Shown: one piece after another, positions 6,063-13,176 of the stretch
How positions within the stretch are numbered: position 1 is the stretch's first letter
How the letters are laid out: each line of letters opens with the position of its first letter
Source: Clostridia bacterium
GTDB lineage: Bacteria; Bacillota_A; Clostridia; Oscillospirales; CAG-272
Direction of reading: 5' to 3'
Assembly: GCA_017452945.1 (NCBI GenBank)
Contig: JAFTLD010000089.1
Span: 1-17,616, forward strand
Length of the DNA stretch: 17,616 bases
Made by a program: the position numbers and the translations under genes
Notes under the pieces: generated by a model
Told to the model about the DNA's origin: nothing
Databases searched by the model: none
Seen by the model: only the letters and a program-made list of their open reading frames with translations

Positions 6063-6958
6063 TTTAACTGTTGTTTGAGCTTTTTGACGATCAATCTCTT
6101 AAAGGATTCGGGGCCTACTACCTCGACCATCGGTCCGAACGACAGGATGCGAATCACCATTTCCAGCTGATCGTCATATGCATATTTAATTTTGACAAGA
6201 TAATGCTTTTTGTCAAGCTTTTCGGCTTGCTTTTCAAAATGCGCAAAATGCAGCATAAAGCGCTCCAATGCGTTCCGCTCATCCGTGATTCGAACCGTGA
6301 CCGTATCATAGCGAGGCTTTCGGAGTGCCATGCCGATGGTCTGTTCTCCCTTATATACAGAGCAGTACGTAATCTTGGAAAGATTGATGGTGGGCATAAA
6401 ATGGCATCCGCTTGTGATCAGTCGGAATTTATCGTCCTTTTCAGAATATTCCATACGAACGGGAATGCATTTGGTATACATATCCTGCCCTTTTCTGTTG
6501 GTGATATTGACCTTGATCGGAGTTTTTTCGTGAATAGCACGCAACAAAAAGCGAAACCGCTCGATATACTCCTCGTCATCAAAGGGATCACCGTTGCTGT
6601 ATTTATCGTAAACGTGGTAATCCTCGGACGTAAACAGAGGCTCTACGTCATCAAGCTCGGGAAACGCGACACCGAACAGCTTGATACGCGGATCAAGTGA
6701 TATCGCCTTCAGCCATCTTTTTTGCAGCGTGGTCAGCGGCATGGTGGGCTCATGCAAAAGCGGTGTGGTCATATCGGCATGCACAAGCTGCCATTTCTCA
6801 TTCTTGAGTGCAGGCATGATGGTCAGCGCACTCTCCCCGAACGCGTGGCGTGCGATTACTTTTTTCAGCTCCTTTTCGGATCTCTCTCCATGGAGAATAT
6901 CGGTAATCATGGCGGCAACCGTTTTGTAATAGGCAGAATAAAGCTCGGAAAAAATCAT
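6047..6958 (-). CDS. WYL-domain protein (second of a pair)
   Basis: A 303-residue protein related to WYL transcription regulators. A WYL-like beta-barrel lies at about 135-203 (KTPIKVNITN, CIPVRMEYSEKDDKFRLITS, INLSKITYC) and a WCX-type C-terminal part at about 225-290 (HYLVKIKYAYDDQLEMVIRI quoted in part: KIKYAYDD; then GPMVEVVGPESF). The N-terminal 130 residues do not show a clear winged-helix motif, so DNA binding may depend on the partner. ATG at 6958 overlaps the stop of the first WYL gene as ATGA, with AGGAG a few bases upstream. WYL pairs often act as heteromers that sense nucleic acids or nucleotides; that applies here only by analogy. It is the last gene of its operon, and a terminator overlaps its 3' end. 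Confidence 0.8.
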   Translation of the reverse strand: MIFSELYSAYYKTVAAMITDILHGERSEKELKKVIARHAFGESALTIMPALKNEKWQLVHADMTTPLLHEPTMPLTTLQKRWLKAISLDPRIKLFGVAFPELDDVEPLFTSEDYHVYDKYSNGDPFDDEEYIERFRFLLRAIHEKTPIKVNITNRKGQDMYTKCIPVRMEYSEKDDKFRLITSGCHFMPTINLSKITYCSVYKGEQTIGMALRKPRYDTVTVRITDERNALERFMLHFAHFEKQAEKLDKKHYLVKIKYAYDDQLEMVIRILSFGPMVEVVGPESFKRLIVKKLKQQLNCGLK

Positions 6959-8214
6959 TCGTTCTCCTCCCTTCTGATGCCGTACATCCAATACATGGTT
7001 TCCAGATCCTTCTTGAACCGATTCTCAACCGTGCGGTTGGAGAAATTCATTTGCTCGATGCGGCAGATAAAAGTCCTGATCCAAGGGGTCATTTCACTTG
7101 AATCATAGACGTCTGCTGAGAACCTATAAGTATGCTCATCGATCCGCTCGACCGTTCCGACGCGCTTTTCACGTTCAAGACGTTGAACGATGTACTCTTC
7201 CCTGTCCCCAACCCTGATGGTGAATTCCACGTGTTCCAGCTGCTCCTTGCCCCATTTGTTGCGCTTGACGCTGACACCCCACATTTTACTCTGCATGCGG
7301 TCAAGCTCAGCGCGAAGCTCATCAAAGCGCGGTGTGGGTTCCTCAAGTTTTACGTTTGACAGATAATCCACGCGGTAGGAATAGAACGTATTGTATTCGG
7401 GCAGGTATGCTAACAGGTGCTGTCTGCCGGTCTGCACGCTGATAAAAACGCGCAGCGGCACGATGCGGTTGCGCCTTGGCAGATCTCTGTGGCGGCTGAG
7501 ATTTGACACCGTCACGGCACGCTTTTCTCGCATCGCGCAAAACAGTGCTGCAAGAACACCGCTGTCGATTGCGCCCGTGATATAATGGTGCTTGAAGGTA
7601 AATGCATCGATATCGCTCTCCTCTTTATCCAGAACAAACGATCCGATCACGCCGCAGGGCGCGATCTCGGAATAATAATGCAGTACGTCATCAAGGTCGG
7701 ATACGTCCGGGCTGTCCGTTCTGCGGTAATAGGTCTTGCGACCTTCCTTTTCTGTTGCGATCATGCCCGCCTGGCAATACTCTTTGAGCTTTTTGCGAAC
7801 GGTGGATTCATCGAACATCATAGGATTCTCAAATCTCGATAAATATTTCGTATCAATCTCTGCAAGCAGCTCGGCAAGCGTGCGCTTGATGGAAGGATGA
7901 TGAAGAATATCAAAAATGATAAAGTGCAACGTGATATCTCCATCGGTAAAGCTTTTGGCCTTCCACGCATTGTACAGGGGGTTATGGCTGATGGTACGGC
8001 TGTCGATCGAGATAAATACGTTCTTTCCCTCCTGTGTGCGGACAAAGCTCATATGGTTCCCAAGCCAGCTTTCCAAACGGCGGCGCTCGTCATCATACGA
8101 GCGTGCGCTCTTGGTCTGATAGTCGTCGCGGCTTTTGAAGCCGTACACGTAAAAATCGCGCATATATGAGCGAATGCGCTCAAAATTCTTGATCAACTCA
8201 TTGTACGAGGACAC
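6955..8214 (-). CDS. WYL-domain transcriptional regulator (first of a pair)
   Basis: A 419-residue regulator. The N-terminal ~60 residues are basic and helical (KNFERIRSYMRDFYVYGFKS). A winged-helix region lies at about 93-165, where DESTVRKKLKEYCQAGMI and YYRRTD have the look of a recognition helix and wing. A WYL domain at about 217-292 has RIVPLRVFISVQTGRQHLLAY (quoted in part: RIVPLRVF, HLLAYLPEY) and FYSYRVDYLSNV. The C-terminal WCX-like part ends near 400. The start is GTG at 8214 with AGGAGG six bases upstream. It follows the hydrolase gene at 42 bases without a terminator, so it belongs to that operon and is translationally coupled to the second WYL gene. The effector ligand is unknown. 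Confidence 0.85.
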   Translation of the reverse strand: MSSYNELIKNFERIRSYMRDFYVYGFKSRDDYQTKSARSYDDERRRLESWLGNHMSFVRTQEGKNVFISIDSRTISHNPLYNAWKAKSFTDGDITLHFIIFDILHHPSIKRTLAELLAEIDTKYLSRFENPMMFDESTVRKKLKEYCQAGMIATEKEGRKTYYRRTDSPDVSDLDDVLHYYSEIAPCGVIGSFVLDKEESDIDAFTFKHHYITGAIDSGVLAALFCAMREKRAVTVSNLSRHRDLPRRNRIVPLRVFISVQTGRQHLLAYLPEYNTFYSYRVDYLSNVKLEEPTPRFDELRAELDRMQSKMWGVSVKRNKWGKEQLEHVEFTIRVGDREEYIVQRLEREKRVGTVERIDEHTYRFSADVYDSSEMTPWIRTFICRIEQMNFSNRTVENRFKKDLETMYWMYGIRREENE

Positions 8215-8255
8215 CGCTTCCCTCCTTTCCGCACGCGCTGTGCATCATTTGATAC

Positions 8256-8762
8256 TTATATGATCCCGATCTGGCACATTTTCATGGCTGCGAGTGCGTT
8301 TTGGTGGCTTTCGGGTGTGACGCCCGCGCAGGCGTTTGCCACAACGTAAAGCGGGATCTCGGGATAGTAGGCCTTGATCAAGAGCGCGTTGGAGATGACG
8401 CAGATATCGGTGCAAAGACCGCAGAGCGTGATGCTCTCTACGTCCTTTTGCTCTGCAAGCAGCGCGACCAGCTCACGAGAGCCAAAGGTCAGCTTGTCAA
8501 TGGGCGTGGTCGTGCGCAGCGCATCCAGCTCGGGATGGATCTGCCAGCCCTCGGTATCCTTGATGCAGTGCGGAACGGGCAGATGCTTGCCCTCCTCGGT
8601 GCTCATATAGTTTTCATAATGCGTGTCGCGGGTAAAATATACGGTTCCTTCAAAGCCCTTGATCAGCTCCTTGACCGCAGGCACAATGGAAACCGCCTCG
8701 GCCGTACCCAGCGCACCGTCAATAAAATCCTTTTGCATGTCAACAACAATCAAAATTTTCAT
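8256..8762 (-). CDS. Isochorismatase/nicotinamidase-like cysteine hydrolase
   Basis: A 168-residue amidohydrolase of the isochorismatase-like fold. The catalytic triad of nicotinamidases can be read: Asp8 in VVDMQKDF, Lys90 in PIDKLTFGS and Cys121 in GLCTDICVISNAL. The metal-binding DxH appears as RDTHYENY (Asp46, His48), and HCIKDTEGWQIHPEL (quoted in part: HCIKDT) follows as in PncA-type enzymes. The likely reaction is nicotinamide to nicotinate and ammonia for NAD salvage, but other small amides are possible in this family, and at 168 residues it is shorter than E. coli PncA. Start at 8762 overlaps the stop of the phosphoesterase (TATGA). It is the second gene of the four-gene operon. Confidence 0.88.
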   Translation of the reverse strand: MKILIVVDMQKDFIDGALGTAEAVSIVPAVKELIKGFEGTVYFTRDTHYENYMSTEEGKHLPVPHCIKDTEGWQIHPELDALRTTTPIDKLTFGSRELVALLAEQKDVESITLCGLCTDICVISNALLIKAYYPEIPLYVVANACAGVTPESHQNALAAMKMCQIGII

Positions 8763-9535
8763 ACTCGATCCTCTCTTTCGTTAATGGTAATGCAGACCAC
8801 CTCACGCGGATTGAACAGGCGCGGGATGATACCGCCCGTGTTTGCCGTACCCTTGGAGATTACCAATCTGTCCTCATGCACGCCCGAGGTATACTTGGGA
8901 AACAGCCCTTGATCGGGAGCGTACAGACCTCTCCCAAACAGCCGCCATTGGCCACCGTGCGCATGCCCCGAAAGGATCAGATCCACGTCGCGGTCGCGCA
9001 GGTATTTGGGATAATACTCCGGGTGGTGGCAGATCAGAATTTTGAAGCCCTTGTGGTTGAAAAATTCGTCCAATGCGTAAAGCTTTGGTTTTCCATTCTG
9101 CTCAAGCATTCCCGAACCAAGGCCGCCAATCAAAATGCCCTTCCAATCGATACAGGTGTTCTCCAAAAAATGTGCTCCGCTTGCAGCAATTCTGGCACGG
9201 TTTTCGGGAGTAATGCGGTCTGCATCGGGCTGCGCCAACGGCATAGCGTGGTGATGCAAATGATAAGCTGCAATCTCATGATTGCCCGGTGCATAAAACG
9301 TGGGCGCAATGGCGCACAAAGCGCGCAGCGCGGCAAATCCGTATTCATTTTTGCCGTCCATGCTACCGTCCAGTGCTTCGGTCAGATCTCCCGCAATGCA
9401 AATGATATCGGGCTTGATCTTGCCCACCGCCTCGATCACGGCAAGCGGCTCACGGCTGTGCAGGTCGGACACAAGTGCTATGCGCAGGCTGCGGCGCAGC
9501 TTATCTGTTTCAAACGCGTAATGTTTTATCTTCAT
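8759..9535 (-). CDS. Metallophosphoesterase (YkuE-like)
   Basis: A 258-residue calcineurin-like phosphoesterase with all metal motifs: SDLH (Asp24, His26), AGD (Asp50), GNHE (Asn85, His86), ICHHP (His170) and SGHAHGGQ (His191, His193). The C-terminal part with LFGRGLYAPDQGLFP and GTANTGG is typical of the YkuE/YaeI group, which hydrolyses phosphodiester bonds, in some members on UDP-sugar lipids. There is no transmembrane anchor at the N-terminus; it begins MKIKHYAF. The ATG at 9535 has GAGGAA six bases upstream and follows a consensus promoter. First gene of the operon that also holds the nicotinamidase-like enzyme and the WYL pair. The substrate cannot be told. Confidence 0.88.
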   Translation of the reverse strand: MKIKHYAFETDKLRRSLRIALVSDLHSREPLAVIEAVGKIKPDIICIAGDLTEALDGSMDGKNEYGFAALRALCAIAPTFYAPGNHEIAAYHLHHHAMPLAQPDADRITPENRARIAASGAHFLENTCIDWKGILIGGLGSGMLEQNGKPKLYALDEFFNHKGFKILICHHPEYYPKYLRDRDVDLILSGHAHGGQWRLFGRGLYAPDQGLFPKYTSGVHEDRLVISKGTANTGGIIPRLFNPREVVCITINEREDRV

Positions 9536-9563
9536 ACCATTTTCCTCATATTGTATTGTTATC

Positions 9564-9592
9564 ATTATAGCGCAAAATTGCATGCATGTCAA
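9564..9592 (-). promoter_or_regulatory. Consensus promoter of the phosphoesterase-WYL operon
   Basis: On the minus strand TTGACA (9592-9587), a 17-base spacer and TATAAT (9569-9564), with GC directly before the -10. The start point would be near 9557. Its -35 lies only nine bases from the -35 of the divergent phosphopantetheinyl transferase promoter, so the two may compete for polymerase. Confidence 0.85.
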
Positions 9593-9600
9593 GATTTTGC

Positions 9601-9629
9601 TTGACTTAAGCGCTACGGTTTGGTATAAT
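9601..9629 (+). promoter_or_regulatory. Promoter of the phosphopantetheinyl transferase gene
   Basis: TTGACT (9601-9606), a 17-base spacer and TATAAT (9624-9629). It is back to back with the promoter at 9564-9592. Confidence 0.85.
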
Positions 9630-9656
9630 ATCGGTATCAAGCTCGGGAGGTGCGGT

Positions 9657-10280
9657 ATGCGTTATAAATTATGCAATATAAACGCCTATACGGAACAGCA
9701 ATACTGCGCCATGTACGATATCATGGACACTGCCCGCCAAGAAAAAGCTGACCGCTTTCGCCACGAGGACGACCGCATGCGCTGCCTTTGCGCTGATATG
9801 CTTGCAAGAAAAATGCTGTCACAAGCAAGCGGCAAAGCACCCAAGGAGATTGCGTTTACGATCGGTCACAAGGGCAAGCCGAGCGCCAACGTTCCCTTTC
9901 ATTTCAACGTCAGCCACAGCGGTGATTTTGTGCTGTGTGCCGTGTCGGACAAGCCCATCGGTGCGGATATTGAGCAGATCAAGCCGTTCCGCGCAGGGCT
10001 TGTGGGACGGTATTTTACAAAGGATGAGGCGGCCTATATCCGGGGCGGCAATCCCCTGCCTGCAGCCGAGAGCGTAAGCGATCCCGATACGTGCGCGCGC
10101 TTCTATCGCGTATGGACAGCCAAGGAGGCATACGTGAAGATGACCGGCACGGGCATTTCGACAGATCTGACGGCTGTTTCCTTTGATCCCGATACCCAAA
10201 CCGTTTGCGGAATGAAATTGTACACACCCGACGCCCCCGAGGGGTACGTGATCAGTATACTGGAAAGCGACCTTGCGTAA
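9657..10280 (+). CDS. 4'-phosphopantetheinyl transferase (Sfp type)
   Basis: A 207-residue enzyme that transfers 4'-phosphopantetheine from coenzyme A to a serine of carrier proteins. Family motifs are clear: FNVSHSGD (83-90), PIGADIEQ with the metal ligands Asp104 and Glu106, RYFTKDE, and WTAKEAYVKMTGTG (153-166) with the catalytic WxxKEA. Length and order of motifs fit the Sfp/Gsp group, which serves secondary-metabolite or fatty-acid carrier proteins; no synthase is in the window. GGGAGG lies six bases before the ATG at 9657; the longer open frame from 9582 runs through the promoter and is not used. It is transcribed alone, from its own promoter to a terminator that overlaps the stop codon. 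Confidence 0.92.
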   Translation: MRYKLCNINAYTEQQYCAMYDIMDTARQEKADRFRHEDDRMRCLCADMLARKMLSQASGKAPKEIAFTIGHKGKPSANVPFHFNVSHSGDFVLCAVSDKPIGADIEQIKPFRAGLVGRYFTKDEAAYIRGGNPLPAAESVSDPDTCARFYRVWTAKEAYVKMTGTGISTDLTAVSFDPDTQTVCGMKLYTPDAPEGYVISILESDLA

Positions 10281-10293
10281 AGGCCGCTTTTTT
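10264..10293 (+). terminator. Terminator of the phosphopantetheinyl transferase gene
   Basis: AAAGCG-a-CCTT (10264-10274) pairs with AAGG-c-CGCTTT (10280-10290) with one A-C mismatch and loop GCGTA, followed by TTT so that the transcript ends in six Ts. It begins inside the last codons. Confidence 0.75.
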
Positions 10294-10306
10294 CATATCC
10301 GTTTCT

Positions 10307-10583
10307 GTGAAGAAGCGTCCAAGGGATGAATCTCACCCACCGCAACCGCGTCAGTCAATCGCTCCAAGTATTCGCGATTGCCATCCGCTGCGGTCCCCCC
10401 TCTCCAGCGGAGAGGGCTTTGTTATACGCATCCGTCATGTTTGGTTATCCATAAAAAGCGACCACAATGAGCCCTCTCCGCCGGAGAGGGGGGACCGCAG
10501 CGGAACGAGTTTTGGCGAATCATGAGCCAAAATGAGAGAAGCGATTGCGGTGGGTGAGATTCATCCCTCGGACGCTCTTTCAC
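10307..10583. repeat. 277-bp palindromic repeat element with 39-bp terminal inverted repeats
   Basis: The ends 10307-10345 and 10545-10583 are inverted copies of 39 bases with few mismatches, holding GGGATGAATCTCACCCACCG. A second pair inside, 10385-10418 and 10470-10503, is inverted with one mismatch and contains GCGGTCCCCCCTCTCC. Each inner arm also forms its own small stem (CCCTCTCC/GGAGAGGG). The centre 10419-10469 is unpaired. No protein is encoded; short frames across it are low-complexity by-products. It sits exactly between two convergent terminators and looks like a non-autonomous repeat (MITE or large REP type). No clear target-site duplication is visible. Confidence 0.75.
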
Positions 10584-10596
10584 CACTGTCATGCGT

Positions 10597-10623
10597 AAAA
10601 AGGCCCCGCACATGGCGGGGCCT
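10597..10623 (-). terminator. Terminator of the XRE regulator gene
   Basis: On the minus strand AGGCCCCGC (10623-10615) and GCGGGGCCT (10609-10601) form a perfect 9-bp stem with a 5-base loop, followed by TTTT. It begins five bases after the gene's stop. Confidence 0.9.
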
Positions 10624-10627
10624 AGAA

Positions 10628-11794
10628 TTATGCAAAGCATTCGGCATATTTTTGATTTTTACGGATTTCATCAACAAAACTATTTTGAAACGTTCGTAAT
10701 TCCTTTTCCCAGAAATCATCGCCTATAGTGGCTAGATCTCCTTTGTTTATCTTCGGTAATGCCTCTACCAACGGCGCACCATACTCATATTCGCCTACAT
10801 TGCAGATGCGCATATATTCCTTGCAATGATCAAAGCCTTTGTCAAAATAACAGAGTCCCTTTTCCATGCAGCCACCGTTGTCGATTTCATATCGAGCCAA
10901 AGTAAAATACAAATACCCGATATCCTGATGCCAAGCTCCGCATCTGCCGTCAATAAAGACCGTTTCGTAAAGATTCACGACCAACAACAGGATTTCTCTT
11001 CCGTATTCGGAGGAGGATACAGCAGGTCTTACGGCCACAGATGATGAAATTGCAAGCCGCAGATTTCTGAGAAGCGCCATAATCCTTTCGCTTTGATATC
11101 TTGCTTTTTCTTCACCGACGGTGGCCATGGGCAGCAGCACCTCTTTACAAATGCCAAGTGCGTTCTGATCATTAGCAAGTGCCTTAGCTTTATCGTATTC
11201 ACCCATTCTGCAATAAAGCGGTGTGATATGACGAATGGCAATTTCGCGGTCTTCGGAAGATGGATTACACTTCAAAAGCCTTTCATAAACACGAACAGCT
11301 TCCTGCCAATAAATATTTTGTGCGTTATAAGCAATATCTTCCTCCATGATGCCGGATGAATCGGAAGGCCGCACTTTCGCTCCGTATTTATGCCATCCCC
11401 ACATATGAAGTGCCTGAGCAAGCTTCAAAAGGATTTTGGGCTCATTTGGAAATTCTTCCGAAGCAGTACGAAGCATATTCACACAATCTCCGACATCCTC
11501 CGACAAACTTCCTTGGTACATCGTAAATCCTTGTTTAGTGAGTATCTTGGTGGCATTTTCAAGAATAGTTTTGATTTTTTCTTCCCGTTCATCGTGATAT
11601 CCGAACAGCTCATCAATGGAAATGTGGAAATAATTTGCGATGGCGGGGATCATTTCCATATCGGGATAGCTGCCGCCCGACTCCCAGCGTGACACAGCCT
11701 GCGCGGTGACGCCCAGCGCTTCTGCAAGATTGTCCTGTGTGCGTCCGTCGCGTCGGCGTAGTTCTCTGATTTTGGTTCCTAAATTCAGTTGCAT
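10628..11794 (-). CDS. XRE-family regulator with helical-repeat C-terminus
   Basis: A 388-residue protein. Residues 1-65 are a Cro/C1-type helix-turn-helix: LGTKIRELRRRDGRTQDNLAEALGVTAQAVSRWESG (quoted in part: TQDNLAEALGVTAQAVSRWE), then PDMEMIPAIANYFHISIDELFG. The remaining ~320 residues are helical and look like TPR-type repeats (ILLKLAQALHMWGW, QEAVRVYERLLKCNPSS, YCRMGEYDKAKAL, YLYFTLARYEIDNG), the arrangement of regulators that sense peptides or partner proteins. AAAGGA lies seven bases before the ATG at 11794. It is transcribed alone, with its own promoter, a palindrome near the transcription start that could be its own operator, and a terminator. Its target genes are not evident; the divergent hydrolase gene is a candidate. 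Confidence 0.88.
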   Translation of the reverse strand: MQLNLGTKIRELRRRDGRTQDNLAEALGVTAQAVSRWESGGSYPDMEMIPAIANYFHISIDELFGYHDEREEKIKTILENATKILTKQGFTMYQGSLSEDVGDCVNMLRTASEEFPNEPKILLKLAQALHMWGWHKYGAKVRPSDSSGIMEEDIAYNAQNIYWQEAVRVYERLLKCNPSSEDREIAIRHITPLYCRMGEYDKAKALANDQNALGICKEVLLPMATVGEEKARYQSERIMALLRNLRLAISSSVAVRPAVSSSEYGREILLLVVNLYETVFIDGRCGAWHQDIGYLYFTLARYEIDNGGCMEKGLCYFDKGFDHCKEYMRICNVGEYEYGAPLVEALPKINKGDLATIGDDFWEKELRTFQNSFVDEIRKNQKYAECFA

Positions 11795-11818
11795 AATTTT
11801 ATCCTTTCAAAAATCGAT

Positions 11819-11832
11819 ATCACCGGTGTGAT
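11819..11832. promoter_or_regulatory. Candidate operator of the XRE regulator
   Basis: ATCACCGGTGTGAT is an inverted repeat (ATCAC and GTGAT around CGGT) located just downstream of the -10 box, at or near the transcription start of the XRE gene. The position fits autorepression; binding is an inference. Confidence 0.5.
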
Positions 11833-11835
11833 TTC

Positions 11836-11863
11836 ATTATAGCACAAATTTTCGGAAAATCAA
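11836..11863 (-). promoter_or_regulatory. Promoter of the XRE regulator gene
   Basis: On the minus strand TTGATT (11863-11858), 16 bases, then TATAAT (11841-11836) preceded by TGTGC. Confidence 0.75.
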
Positions 11864-11869
11864 TTATCA

Positions 11870-11929
11870 AATGGTTGTTGACGAGTCAACCATTGTTTGA
11901 CAATATCTGCGGGAGCAAGCCCCCGCAGA
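11870..11929. promoter_or_regulatory. Inverted repeats in the regulator-hydrolase intergenic region
   Basis: AATGGTTG (11870-11877) and CAACCATT (11887-11894) are a perfect 8-bp inverted repeat around TTGACGAGT, a possible operator next to the divergent gene starts. TCTGCGGG (11906-11913) and CCCGCAGA (11922-11929) form a second perfect 8-bp stem that would lie in the leader of the hydrolase mRNA; it has no T-run. No convincing -10 for the hydrolase was found. Confidence 0.45.
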
Positions 11930-12003
11930 AAAACATCCTGAATAAGCATAAATTCCCTGTTTTGCAAAACAATAAGAGTATTGCGGAAATCGGGAGGAAT
12001 TTT

Positions 12004-13083
12004 ATGAGCATTTTATCCATCGTTGCGCCTGCGTTGGCAATCCCCTGCGCGTTTGCCCTGACGCGCGGGCGGCAGATATATCGTCACAGCATTGTTTCCG
12101 AGCATGGCATCCAGGAATGCGGTTACGTGACGCTGGGCGGCATTCGGCAATACGTACAGATCCGTGGACAGGACAAGCGCAACCCAATCATTTTGTTTTT
12201 GCATGGAGGCCCCGGAAATCCGACCTCTTGCCTGTCGTATCACTATCAAAAAGAGCTGGAGCATGACTTTACCCTTGTTAACTGGGATCAGCGCGGATGC
12301 GGGCGCACCTTTTATGAAAACCGCGGAAAGGACGGGCCCGTGACAATTACACAGATACTGTCCGATCTGGATGAGCTGATTGACTACCTTCTGCAACGGT
12401 TTGGAGCGCAGCGGCTGATCCTTTTGGGATATTCCTGGGGAACGGTGCCGGGGATTCTGTACGCGAAGCTGCACCCGGAAAAGCTGGAATGTTATCTCTC
12501 GGTCTGTCAGTGCGTACACATTCTGTCCGGTTCGGTATATGCAGCAGCACACACAGCTGCACAAGCCAAACAGCAAGGAGATCTCGCTTATGCAGAGCTC
12601 CTTGAACAAAAAATCGATCACTTTACCCACAGAGAGCAACAATTTACCAAGAACGGCTTTGCAGACTATACCAAGCTGCGTGACGTAACCTGTGCTTACC
12701 AAAAAAGCAAGACCTGCAAAAGCCTCATTTCTTATTTTCAAGTAGGACTTCTCTCCCCAGATTGCCATTTGCGCGATCTGCGCTGGAAGATGCGGCAGCT
12801 GCTTTTGCCACACGCTTATTTTGCACACGAGGGCATGTTGATCGAATATCTGAGCATGCAATTCGATCTGCGAAGCCTGCCGCCCGAATTTCGTGTTCCT
12901 GTGTATTTTCTGACCGCGGATGACGACCGCATATGCCCTGCTGACATGATTGAGGAATATTATTGCAAGGTATCCGCACCAAACAAGAAGCTTTTGCGGC
13001 TGAAAGCACAAACCCATACACTTTTTTTCGACGAGCCGGAGGTGTTTTGCAATAGCGTTAAAAAGCTATTGCAAGCGACATGA
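12004..13083 (+). CDS. Alpha/beta hydrolase, proline iminopeptidase-like
   Basis: A 359-residue serine hydrolase of the alpha/beta fold. It has the oxyanion-hole motif HGGPG (67-71) and DQRGCGRT (95-102), both typical of proline iminopeptidases and relatives, the nucleophile elbow GYSWG with Ser144, the acid in TADDDRICP (about Asp307) and His338 in QTHTLFF. A helical cap domain occupies about 165-270. Residues 3-20 are hydrophobic and followed by a basic stretch, so the enzyme is probably membrane-attached or exported; this is unusual for cytosolic PIPs. GGGAGGAA lies six bases before the ATG at 12004, and the frame upstream to 11875 runs through control sequences. The substrate, an N-terminal proline peptide or another ester or amide, is not settled. 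It faces the CotH-like gene with a hairpin between. Confidence 0.85.
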   Translation: MSILSIVAPALAIPCAFALTRGRQIYRHSIVSEHGIQECGYVTLGGIRQYVQIRGQDKRNPIILFLHGGPGNPTSCLSYHYQKELEHDFTLVNWDQRGCGRTFYENRGKDGPVTITQILSDLDELIDYLLQRFGAQRLILLGYSWGTVPGILYAKLHPEKLECYLSVCQCVHILSGSVYAAAHTAAQAKQQGDLAYAELLEQKIDHFTHREQQFTKNGFADYTKLRDVTCAYQKSKTCKSLISYFQVGLLSPDCHLRDLRWKMRQLLLPHAYFAHEGMLIEYLSMQFDLRSLPPEFRVPVYFLTADDDRICPADMIEEYYCKVSAPNKKLLRLKAQTHTLFFDEPEVFCNSVKKLLQAT

Positions 13084-13102
13084 GCAATCCATCCACACAA
13101 AA

Positions 13103-13159
13103 CAAAGGAGCGACCCTCAGCGCACCTGCTTTTTCGCAGGTGCGCCTGTCGCCCCTTTG
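13103..13159 (-). terminator. Long hairpin terminator between convergent genes
   Basis: GCGCACCTGC (13120-13129) and GCAGGTGCGC (13136-13145) form a perfect 10-bp stem. Outside it GCGAC/GTCGC and CAAAGG/CCTTTG continue the stem with small internal loops. On the minus strand it is followed by TTTGTTTTGTG, so it most likely ends the CotH-like transcript and may block the hydrolase transcript from the other side. Confidence 0.65.
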
Positions 13160-13176
13160 CGTATCCGAGGTATTCT

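Noticed and set aside
10205..10640. Open frames on both strands with the peptide RPRDESHPPQ
   Set aside because: They arise from the inverted arms of the palindromic repeat; the same peptide appears on both strands because the arms mirror each other.
12013..13017. 334-residue minus-strand open frame
   Set aside because: It is antisense to the hydrolase, whose catalytic motifs are all on the plus strand.
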